From Chloroflexi bacterium RBG_16_70_13 (lineage in GTDB: Bacteria > Chloroflexota > Limnocylindria > Limnocylindrales > CSP1-4), in assembly GCA_001795245.1 (NCBI GenBank), contig MGOD01000079.1:1843-7953 (forward strand): 6,111 nt of DNA, written 5' to 3'. Under the pieces are notes generated by a model that saw nothing but the letters and a program-made list of their open reading frames with translations, was not told where the DNA came from and did not search any database. Every line of letters starts with the position of its first letter. Position 1 is the first letter of the stretch. Made by a program: the position numbers and the translations under genes. Positions 1-5,897 of the stretch are shown one piece after another.

Positions 1-659
1 GGACCGGCGGCACGGACGGCCGCCAGCAGCCCGGCGGCGCCGACGACGGCCGGGATCCCATAGGCCCGCGCCAGGATGGCGGCGTGGGCGGTCGGCGAGG
101 AGCCCTCGAGGGCGATGCCGAGGATGAGGTCCCGCGGGAGCGTGGCCGTGAGTGACGGGGAGAGGTCGTCGCCGACGATCACGGCCGCCTCTCGGAGCGT
201 CACGTCGACGGGGAGCCCGGCGAGGCGTCTCGCGAGTCGCTCGCCGACGTCGAGGACGTCGGTGGCTCGACCCCGGAGGAGCTCGTCCTCGAGCCCGGCC
301 AGGCGCCTGGCGACGCCAGCGGCCGCCTCGACGATGGCGCTCACGGCGTCCATGCCCCGACCTTCGATCTCGGCCGCTGCGGCCCCGATCAGGTCGGGGT
401 CGCGGGCGATGGCGGCGTGGGCACCGAAGATCGCAGCTTCGTCGGCATGGCCCGCGTCGCGAACGCGCACCATGAGGTCCCGGAGCTCCTGTGACGTTGC
501 CTTCGACGCGTCATGGAGTCGGGCAACCTCGTCGGCGGCCGCCGCCGGGCTGACCCGGCGAGGTCGAGGGAGGGGCGGGCGGCCGATCTCCGCCCATGGC
601 CCGCGGGCGACGCCCGGAGCGGCGGCAACCGCGGTCAGGCGCGGGGGCGTGACGCTCAC
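1..659 (-). CDS. ptsI: PTS enzyme I (PEP-protein phosphotransferase), N-terminal part, cut by the left edge
   Basis: Cytoplasmic enzyme I starts the PTS relay: it autophosphorylates on histidine from PEP and passes the phosphate to HPr. The 219 residues visible here were translated by hand from a GTG at 659-657. They show the family's opening motif GVARG (16-20) and the helical HPr-binding domain with EAAIFGAHAAIARDP (74-88). DVLDVGERLARRL (134-146) follows, then the swivelling phosphohistidine domain VIVGDDLSPS (160-169) and SSPTAHAAILARAYGIPAVVG around 187-207. His192 is the expected phosphorylated residue (His189 in E. coli). The motif is slightly divergent: SSPTAH replaces the usual GGxTSH. 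The PEP-binding TIM-barrel half lies beyond the window. The start overlaps the kinase stop by 4 bases (GTGA) and has no clear Shine-Dalgarno, which suggests translational coupling. The HPr partner is encoded four genes upstream in the same operon. Family assignment is firm; completeness cannot be judged. Confidence 0.93.
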   Translation of the reverse strand, partial: MSVTPPRLTAVAAAPGVARGPWAEIGRPPLPRPRRVSPAAAADEVARLHDASKATSQELRDLMVRVRDAGHADEAAIFGAHAAIARDPDLIGAAAAEIEGRGMDAVSAIVEAAAGVARRLAGLEDELLRGRATDVLDVGERLARRLAGLPVDVTLREAAVIVGDDLSPSLTATLPRDLILGIALEGSSPTAHAAILARAYGIPAVVGAAGLLAAVRAAG

Positions 660-1585
660 GGGACCAGCCGTCGTTCGCTATCCACGACGTCGTGGACGAT
701 CACGGCCTCGATGTCGGCCGGAGCGACGGATCGCATCTGCGTCCCCGGCGAGCGACAGGCAGCGATCGACCAGGCTACGGCCAGCCCGAGCCCCTCGCGC
801 CGGCCGCCCGCGGCCAGAAACCCGGCCAGAAGGGCGTCGCCGGCGCCGACCGGATTGACGACACCGTCGACGACCGCCTCGGCGTGCGTGGCGCCGTCGC
901 GGTCGACGTAGAGGGCGCCATCCGGCCCGAGGCTCACGAGCACCGCCCCGACCCCCGCCCGGACGAGCGCTCCGGCAGCCGCTACGGCCTCGCCGAGGGA
1001 CGTCAGCCCCACCTCGGCCAGGACCTCCAGCTCGCGAAGGTTCGGCTTGATGAGCGCGAGGGGCTCGCCGCGGCAGGCGCGGAGGGCCTCACCGTCCGCA
1101 TCCACGGCCACCCGGACCCCGGACGGCACCACTCTTGAGAGGCGGACATAGAAGTCGGGCGGGATGCCTGGTGGCAGCGAGCCGCAGCCGACGACCCAGC
1201 TCGCGCGCGCTGCGACGGCAGCGGCTCGGGCCAGCAGGGCTTCGGTCTCCACCTCACCGAGCCACGGCCCGGGCTCGTTCACCTTGGTCACCGTGCCGTC
1301 GGCCTCGATGAGCCCGACGTTGACCCTCACGTCGCCGCCGATGGCTACGGTCTCGAGCGTCGCTGCGCTCCCGAGCAGGGACCGGAAAGCGACGACCGAG
1401 GCCGCCGACATGGGCGCGATCGCGAGGGCCTCGTGACCTTCGGTGGCCAGTGCACGGGCGACGTTCACGCCCTTTCCTCCGGCCTCCGCGGTCGCGTCCG
1501 TCGCTCGATGGACGCTGCCGCGGACGAGCACGGGGACGCGGAGGGTTCGGTCGATACTCGGGTTCGGGGTGACGGTGACGATCAC
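656..1585 (-). CDS. fruK: PfkB-family hexose-phosphate kinase, 1-phosphofructokinase type
   Basis: A 309-residue ribokinase/PfkB-fold kinase, the normal length for 1-phosphofructokinase (FruK) and tagatose-6-phosphate kinase (LacC). It phosphorylates a ketose monophosphate with ATP to the bisphosphate in the cytoplasm. Seen in order: the N-terminal strand MIVTVTPNPSIDRTLRV (1-17), the PfkB signature GGKGVNVARAL (36-46), NVGLIEADGTVTKVNEPG (89-106), GSLPPGIP (135-142), IKPNLRELE (179-187), and the ATP-site/anion-hole motif NPVGAGDALLAGF (244-256), whose Asp250 is the expected catalytic base. The GTG start (1585-1583) overlaps the dehydrogenase stop as GTGA. No good Shine-Dalgarno is visible. 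Sequence alone does not separate fructose-1-phosphate, fructose-6-phosphate and tagatose-6-phosphate as substrate. In this operon it should act on the ketose phosphate made by the neighbouring dehydrogenase. The symbol fruK reflects the closest family resemblance, not proven specificity. Confidence 0.9.
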   Translation of the reverse strand: MIVTVTPNPSIDRTLRVPVLVRGSVHRATDATAEAGGKGVNVARALATEGHEALAIAPMSAASVVAFRSLLGSAATLETVAIGGDVRVNVGLIEADGTVTKVNEPGPWLGEVETEALLARAAAVAARASWVVGCGSLPPGIPPDFYVRLSRVVPSGVRVAVDADGEALRACRGEPLALIKPNLRELEVLAEVGLTSLGEAVAAAGALVRAGVGAVLVSLGPDGALYVDRDGATHAEAVVDGVVNPVGAGDALLAGFLAAGGRREGLGLAVAWSIAACRSPGTQMRSVAPADIEAVIVHDVVDSERRLVP

Positions 1586-3315
1586 GGCGCGTGCGCGGCC
1601 GAGAGGTGGCGGGCGAAGAGCCGGGCCTCGGCCTCGGTCGTCCAGCTGCCGTCGGCGTCGAGCGCGGACGACACCTCCGGATGGGTTCGCCCAAGCTCCG
1701 AGAGGGGCGTGAGCGGGAGGCCGCGAAGGGCCGGGAAGATGACGATCTTGCCTGCGAAGCGGCCCTCGACGAGGGCGCGAAGCGCCTCCTGGGCCGCCTC
1801 CATGCCCCCCACGGCAGCGAGCGCCCGCCGGGGCTCGAGCTGGCCGGCGAGGCTCTTCTCGACGACGAGCGCCTGGTCGGCGATCCGGGACCCCGACGTG
1901 CCGGTGTACTGGGCCCCGGTGAGGAAGACCGGCGAGAGGTCCAGGGCGGCCCGCGTGCCGACCGGCACGCCCGCGAACAGGACGAGCATGCCGTCGGGAA
2001 CCATGGCACCTGCAGCGGCCACGACGGCCCGGGCGGATGGCGCCGTCACGACGACGTCGTCGGCGAGCACGCCGCGCGTGTGGCGCCGGACGGCCGCGAC
2101 CAGGGCGTCCGGCTCCGGGCCCAGGTGTTCGACGACGAGCGAGCGGCCCCGGGCCGCGGCGACCGGCGCCAGGCGGTCGCGGGCCGACGCCAGCCGGTCC
2201 GCGTCGAGGTCCACGGCGATCACGAGTCGGGGCCCGTCGGGCAGGCCGAGCGCCCGCTCGACGTGCATCTGGCCCATCGGCCCGGCGGCCCCGACGACGA
2301 CGGTGACCCCGCCGGCTCGCAGCTCCGCCCGGTTGCGTGACACGCCGTAGGCCGCGCCGACGTCCAGGCCGGTCGTGCCGACGTAGGCGGTGTAGTGGTA
2401 GTGGATCCGGCCGATGTCGATCTCCACGTCGCCATCGAGCGGCCGATCGCCGACCAGGTTCATGACCCCCCTGAAGGCCAGCCCATCCGCTGCCTCGGCG
2501 ACGGCTTCGGCAGCCGTGGGAGCAAGGAGGATGATGTCGTCGAACGGGCCGCGCCGGCTTCCCGGCTCCGCGACCTCGACCCGGGCCGAGCCCGCCGCCG
2601 AGCGGACGAGCGCCTCCAACGATGCACCGGCCCCCTCGATGACGACGTCGCGAGCCGCGGCGAGGACGTCACCGAGGCGGTACGGCCGCGCATCGTCCGG
2701 TCGAGCGACGATCAGCGTGCGTCCGCCGGCCAGCGGCCGCAGCCGGCGGCGTTGGGTGTAGGCGGCCTCGACACAGGCCCATGGCTCGGTGAGGGCGGTT
2801 TCCGCGTAGCCCAGCCGGTCGTCAACCTCGACGACGTAGGCGCCGTCATCGGCGGCGAGGACCTCGGGCCCCATGACGTGGTATTCGATCAGGCCACCCG
2901 GGATCGTGTAACCGTAGGCCGTGCTGCGCCCGTCGACGTAGATGTCGGGCTGGATCGCGAGGCGCTGTCCCGGGCGGAAGCGTGTCGACAGGCCGTCCCC
3001 AACGGCCATCACGGTGACCGACGTCTCGTGGCCCAGCCTCGTCGGCTCCAGCTCGAGGTTGCGCCCGTAGAGCTTCGGGTGATCGCCGCCGAGTCGGATG
3101 AGCTTGACGTCCGAGAAGCACAGGCCGACCGCGTCGACGCGCACGAGAAGCTGGTCCGGGCCGGGGTTCGGAACCTCCACCGGCTCGGGCCCGCCGTCCC
3201 GGCCAACGCGCTCGATCCCGGTGCCGTAGACGTTCCAGGCCAGGACCGGGCCGGCCACGGGTCCCGTCGCCCGGCGGTAGGCATCGTAGGCCTGGGGCGA
3301 TGCCGTCGTGGTCAC
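1582..3315 (-). CDS. Zinc-type (MDR) polyol-phosphate dehydrogenase, SorE-like, with an extra Rossmann-like module
   Basis: A 577-residue medium-chain dehydrogenase, about 150 residues longer than usual. The N-terminal GroES-like catalytic domain (about 24-190) has the zinc-ligand motifs LCFSD (Cys66, with Ser68 and Asp69), GHE (His96, Glu97) and TEPWAC (Glu177). The four-cysteine structural zinc lobe is absent. The NAD-binding module at about 335-520 has VVVGAAGPMG (339-348), and Asp369 at the end of the second strand points to NAD rather than NADP. Residues 195-335 look like a second, degenerate Rossmann half: FDDIILLAP and YVGTTG parallel ADDVVVTAP and YTGTSG of the true module. The tail KIVIFPALRGLPLTPLSELG (523-542) resembles L-sorbose-1-phosphate reductase as I recall that family. 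The GTG start overlaps the upstream stop by 4 bases. Its likely role is hexitol phosphate to ketose phosphate, replacing MtlD. Exact substrate is inferred; galactitol-phosphate or sorbitol-phosphate dehydrogenase are alternatives. Confidence 0.85.
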   Translation of the reverse strand: MTTTASPQAYDAYRRATGPVAGPVLAWNVYGTGIERVGRDGGPEPVEVPNPGPDQLLVRVDAVGLCFSDVKLIRLGGDHPKLYGRNLELEPTRLGHETSVTVMAVGDGLSTRFRPGQRLAIQPDIYVDGRSTAYGYTIPGGLIEYHVMGPEVLAADDGAYVVEVDDRLGYAETALTEPWACVEAAYTQRRRLRPLAGGRTLIVARPDDARPYRLGDVLAAARDVVIEGAGASLEALVRSAAGSARVEVAEPGSRRGPFDDIILLAPTAAEAVAEAADGLAFRGVMNLVGDRPLDGDVEIDIGRIHYHYTAYVGTTGLDVGAAYGVSRNRAELRAGGVTVVVGAAGPMGQMHVERALGLPDGPRLVIAVDLDADRLASARDRLAPVAAARGRSLVVEHLGPEPDALVAAVRRHTRGVLADDVVVTAPSARAVVAAAGAMVPDGMLVLFAGVPVGTRAALDLSPVFLTGAQYTGTSGSRIADQALVVEKSLAGQLEPRRALAAVGGMEAAQEALRALVEGRFAGKIVIFPALRGLPLTPLSELGRTHPEVSSALDADGSWTTEAEARLFARHLSAAHAP

Positions 3316-3611
3316 TTCTTTCGCGGCAGGTCGGCGTTCTTGAGGACGCGGCCCGTCGAGTCGAGGATGCCGACCTTCGTCCCGATCGTCTTGGGGCTGG
3401 CCGCGAACAGGTCGGCGCCGTTGATCGCCAGCCAGCGATAGCCGTCGAGCGGCCGCAGTCGATCGATCGCGGGGCCGACCTCGCCCGCCGTCGCGGCCAC
3501 GGCGACCCGGCCCCGGTCCGCGATGAGATCGGCCACGCCGTCCGGGTCGGGCGTCGCCGGCAGCGCCGCCGTGAGCGCCGCGATGAGCGCGGGGCGATCA
3601 AGTCGACTCAT
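3312..3611 (-). CDS. Small protein of unknown function embedded in the PTS operon
   Basis: I do not recognise this 99-residue protein. It is soluble-looking: no signal peptide and no membrane segment. The N-terminal half is alanine-rich and probably helical (PALIAALTAALPATPDPDG). The middle has alternating hydrophobic strands (GRVAVAATAGEVG). The C-terminal half is richer in specific residues (YRWLAINGADLFAASPKTIG and then TKVGILDSTGRVLKNADLP) and ends in a basic RKK. It contains no cysteine or histidine, so it does not look like a phosphocarrier or a metal protein. Its ATG overlaps the IIA-HPr stop (ATGA) and its stop overlaps the dehydrogenase GTG (GTGA), with a possible GGAG about 10 bases before the start. 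That tight placement on both sides argues that it is a real gene serving the same pathway, perhaps as an accessory or regulatory partner of the dehydrogenase or HPr; this role is inference. Confidence 0.75.
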   Translation of the reverse strand: MSRLDRPALIAALTAALPATPDPDGVADLIADRGRVAVAATAGEVGPAIDRLRPLDGYRWLAINGADLFAASPKTIGTKVGILDSTGRVLKNADLPRKK

Positions 3612-4357
3612 GGCAGGTCTCCATCCGCCAGCAGGATGCCCAGCACCGCCTCGACCGCCTCGCCCGCGTCGTCGCCATTGCCGTTCACCGTCACCACATC
3701 GCCGACGCTGGCGCCGAGGGCGATGACCTGGGTGATGCTGATGGCGTTCGCCTGGCGATCACCGGCGATGATCGTAACCTCGGCGTCGAAGTCGAGGGCC
3801 CTGTCCACGATCGCCGCCGCCGGCCGAGCATGGAGCCCCGATGGGTTCGCGATGCGGACGGTCCGGCTGACGTCCGCGGCCCGCGCGGCGGCGCTCCCCG
3901 GCGCCGGGCCCTCGTCCGGCTCGGCCGTGAGGGCAGCATGGATCTCGAGCGGCTCGGCCGTCCGGGCGAGGCGCTCGCACAGCGCCGCATCCTCGAGGAC
4001 GGCCGCGAGCCGGGACAGGATCGCGATGTGCTCCTCCGAGCGAGCGGCGAGCCCGATGACGAGCCGCGCGGGCTCGTCACCCCAGCGAACCCCGTCGGGG
4101 AACTGGACGACCGCAAGGCCGGTCCGAAGGATCGACGCCTCGGCCTCGGCCGTCCCGTGAGGCAGGGCGATGCCGTTCCCGAGGTAGGTCGAGACGATCG
4201 CCTCGCGGGCGCGCATCGCGTCGACGTAGGCCTCGGAGACGATGCCCTCCGCGACGAGGATGGCACCGACCCGCTCGATCGCCGCAGCCTGATCGGTGGC
4301 CGACGCGCCCACGACAATCGCGGACGTCGAGAGAACCGACGAAGCGGCCTCCGTCAC
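3608..4357 (-). CDS. PTS fusion protein: mannitol/fructose-type EIIA plus HPr
   Basis: A 249-residue cytoplasmic double phosphocarrier. Residues about 1-145 form a mannitol-type IIA domain. YLGNGIALPHGTAEAE (58-73) holds the phosphorylated His67, and the second active-site histidine is His110 in SEEHIAIL; both match E. coli MtlA. A proline/alanine-rich linker (about 145-163) leads to an HPr domain (about 164-249) with NPSGLHARPAA (171-181). His176 there corresponds to HPr His15. Ser207 lies exactly 31 residues later, the spacing of the regulatory Ser46, in NAISITQVIALG. Enzyme I should phosphorylate His176, which passes phosphate to His67 and then to IIB Cys16. The layout resembles FruB but lacks FruB's long central domain, and its IIA is of the Mtl kind. 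The start is GTG with a strong Shine-Dalgarno six bases upstream, and the stop overlaps the next gene as ATGA. Domain calls are firm. Confidence 0.95.
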   Translation of the reverse strand: MTEAASSVLSTSAIVVGASATDQAAAIERVGAILVAEGIVSEAYVDAMRAREAIVSTYLGNGIALPHGTAEAEASILRTGLAVVQFPDGVRWGDEPARLVIGLAARSEEHIAILSRLAAVLEDAALCERLARTAEPLEIHAALTAEPDEGPAPGSAAARAADVSRTVRIANPSGLHARPAAAIVDRALDFDAEVTIIAGDRQANAISITQVIALGASVGDVVTVNGNGDDAGEAVEAVLGILLADGDLP

Positions 4358-4363
4358 GGGTGA

Positions 4364-4370
4364 CCTCCTC
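4364..4370 (-). promoter_or_regulatory. Strong Shine-Dalgarno for the IIA-HPr gene
   Basis: On the minus strand this reads GAGGAGG, followed by a T, a near-perfect match to the anti-Shine-Dalgarno. It sits inside the overlap of the IIB stop codon and the 11-base gap, six bases before the GTG at 4357. It supports GTG at 4357 as the start and gives this gene its own efficient initiation, unlike the genes downstream, which rely on 4-base overlaps. Confidence 0.8.
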
Positions 4371-4683
4371 AGTCCGAGATCGGCTCGCCGGCTTGCAGCC
4401 GGCGCATCAGCAGGTCTGAGGCCGGGTTCGCGAGGAAGTTGCGAAACGAGAGCACGACCGCCTGCGGCGCGGCCGCCCGCGCCCGTGCCGCCAGGCCCTC
4501 GTGGGCGATGACGACGTCCGTGTCCCCAGGAATCTGGTTCACGGGGCTGTGGATGACCCGGACGTCGAGGCCTGCGTCCTTCACTCGCTTCTTGAGCTGG
4601 TTGGCCCCGATCAGGCTCGAACCCATGCCGGCCTCGCAGGCGAACACCACGAGTCGAACCTCAGCAGCTTGCTTCTTGACCAT
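4369..4683 (-). CDS. PTS mannitol-type EIIB subunit
   Basis: A free-standing 104-residue IIB phosphotransfer protein. It takes phosphate from IIA on Cys16 and gives it to the sugar alcohol bound in IIC. The P-loop-like motif VVFACEAGMGSSLIGANQLK (12-31) contains Cys16 and closely parallels the IIB part of E. coli MtlA (ACDAGMGSSAMGAG). Further matching stretches are VKDAGLDVRVIHSPVNQIP (34-52), DVVIAHEGLAARA (56-68) and the C-terminal SFRNFL with LLMRRL. In E. coli the same domain is fused to IIC and IIA in one protein; here it is separate. The ATG at 4683-4681 is preceded by AGGGAG with a short spacer. It lies 73 bases after the IIC gene, separated by a strong hairpin, and 11 bases before the IIA-HPr start. 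Confidence 0.94.
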   Translation of the reverse strand: MVKKQAAEVRLVVFACEAGMGSSLIGANQLKKRVKDAGLDVRVIHSPVNQIPGDTDVVIAHEGLAARARAAAPQAVVLSFRNFLANPASDLLMRRLQAGEPISD

Positions 4684-4701
4684 CGATGCTCCCTGGATGT
4701 A

Positions 4702-4732
4702 CCGCCGCCCGGCGCGGGGGGCCGGGCGGCGG
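4702..4732 (-). other. Intercistronic GC hairpin between IIC and IIB
   Basis: The sequence holds a perfect 12-bp inverted repeat: CCGCCGCCCGGC at 4702-4713 pairs with GCCGGGCGGCGG at 4721-4732, leaving a 7-base loop. In transcription order it begins 24 bases after the IIC stop and ends 18 bases before the IIB start. No T-run follows, so it is not a classical intrinsic terminator. A position between subunits needed in different amounts suggests an mRNA-stability or processing structure, or partial attenuation; this function is inferred. The short motif CATCGAT occurs on both sides of it. Confidence 0.8.
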
Positions 4733-4756
4733 GAGATGACTGGGATCGATGTTCGG

Positions 4757-5827
4757 TCAGGCCGGGAGGCCTGCCGGCAGGGCGGAAGCGCTCTCCATCT
4801 CCGATTCCTCCTCGGTCTGCTTCATCGGGTAGACCCTGAGGATGAGGGAGCCGACCAGGAATGACGCGACGGCCCCGACCGCTACACCGCCGAGAACCCC
4901 GAGGTGCTGACCCGGTGGCGTCACGGCGAGGTAGGCGAAGATGCTGCCCGGGGATGGCGTCGCGACCAGCCCGGCCTGGGTCGCCACGAAGACGAAGTCG
5001 GCGGCGATGCCACCGGCCCACATCGCGACGATCATGATCGGATGGGCGAGGACGTACGGGAAGTAGATCTCGTGGATCCCGCCGAAGAAGTGGATGATGA
5101 TCGAGCCGGGCGCCGACAGCTTCGCCATGCCCTTGCCGAAGACCATGAACGAGAGCAACAGGCCGAGGCCGGGGCCTGGGTTCGTCTCGAGCAGGAAATG
5201 GATGGCCCGCCCCTTGTCGGCCGCCTCCGCCACGCCCAGCGGTGCGAGGACGCCGTGGTTGATCGCATTGTTGAGGAAGAGGATCTTGCCGACCTCGATC
5301 GGGATGTCGGCGAACGGCAGCAGGCCCGCGGTGATGATCGCGCTGACGCCGTCACCGAGCCGGTTCGAGCCCCACTCCAGAACGGGCCCGATGGTGAGGA
5401 CGCCGATGACGGCGAGGATCGAGCCGAGGATCCCGGCCGAGAACGTGTTCGAGAGCATCTCGAATCCGGAGGGCACCCGTCCCTCGGTCAGATCGTCGTA
5501 CTTCTTGATCAGCCAGCCGCCCAGTGGGCCGACGATCATCGCGCCGAGGAACATCGGGGCTTCCGACCCGACGACGATGCCGGCCGTGAACACGGCCCCG
5601 ACCACGCCGCCGCGATGGCCGTGGACGAGCTTGCCGCCGGTGTAGCCGATGAGGATCGGCAGCAGGAACCGGATCATCGGCCCGACAAGCGCGGCGAGCG
5701 TCTCGTTCGGCGTCCAGCCGGTCGGGATCACGAAGGCCGTGATGAGACCCCACGCGAGGATCGCCCCGATGTTCGGGAGGACCATCGCGGCGAGGTAGCC
5801 GCCGTACCTCTGGATGCGCTCCATCAT
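4757..5827 (-). CDS. mtlA: PTS mannitol-type EIIC membrane permease subunit
   Basis: A 356-residue inner-membrane permease that carries a hexitol, most likely mannitol, inward and phosphorylates it with IIB. It aligns along its length with the IIC part of E. coli MtlA. Matching stretches are MVLPNIGAILAWGLITAFVI (15-34), TGWTPNETLAALVGPMI (36-52), IGYTGGKLV (60-68), LFLNNAINHG (183-192, His191), ETNPGPGLG (214-222) and FFGGIHEIYFPYVL (247-260). Glu253 there corresponds to the substrate-site glutamate of the GIHE motif. Several hydrophobic segments span 10-35, 50-105, 130-150, 220-230 and 262-330. It ends with a short acidic/alanine tail instead of the fused IIB. I chose ATG 5827 because GGAGG lies seven bases upstream and the family N-terminus begins at this point. 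An upstream ATG at 5863 would add 12 unrelated residues. It is the first gene after the operator region and lies downstream of the regulator. Confidence 0.95.
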   Translation of the reverse strand: MMERIQRYGGYLAAMVLPNIGAILAWGLITAFVIPTGWTPNETLAALVGPMIRFLLPILIGYTGGKLVHGHRGGVVGAVFTAGIVVGSEAPMFLGAMIVGPLGGWLIKKYDDLTEGRVPSGFEMLSNTFSAGILGSILAVIGVLTIGPVLEWGSNRLGDGVSAIITAGLLPFADIPIEVGKILFLNNAINHGVLAPLGVAEAADKGRAIHFLLETNPGPGLGLLLSFMVFGKGMAKLSAPGSIIIHFFGGIHEIYFPYVLAHPIMIVAMWAGGIAADFVFVATQAGLVATPSPGSIFAYLAVTPPGQHLGVLGGVAVGAVASFLVGSLILRVYPMKQTEEESEMESASALPAGLPA

Positions 5828-5834
5828 TCCCTCT

Positions 5835-5839
5835 CCTCC
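5835..5839 (-). promoter_or_regulatory. Shine-Dalgarno deciding the IIC start
   Basis: The minus strand reads GGAGG, in GCGGAGGAGAGGGA directly before the tandem ATGATG, with seven bases between GGAGG and the first ATG (5827). The ATG at 5863 has no comparable purine stretch, so this site favours the shorter protein. Confidence 0.75.
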
Positions 5840-5897
5840 GCTCCGTGGGTAGGGTCGGATCATCGGGAACGCAACCGCCCCGCAACAACTGCCAATC

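Noticed and set aside
389..628. Minus-strand 79-codon open frame inside enzyme I
   Set aside because: It is out of frame with the enzyme I reading frame, which shows GVARG, DVGERLARRL and the active-site histidine. It has no motif of its own.
76..858. Plus-strand open frames over the left end
   Set aside because: They are Ser/Arg/Ala/Pro-rich shadows across enzyme I and the kinase gene; the minus strand carries the family motifs.
2395..3441. 348-codon plus-strand open frame opposite the dehydrogenase and the 99-residue gene
   Set aside because: No recognisable motif, it spans a real gene boundary on the other strand, and its composition is that of antisense GC-rich sequence.
4702..4732. Intrinsic terminator between IIC and IIB
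   Set aside because: The stem is strong, but no T-run follows on the minus strand, and the downstream genes are required for the same transport complex.
5828..5863. Upstream ATG (5863) as IIC start
   Set aside because: It would add 12 residues (MIRPYPRSGGEG) that do not resemble the MtlA N-terminus and would place the GGAGG Shine-Dalgarno inside the coding region.
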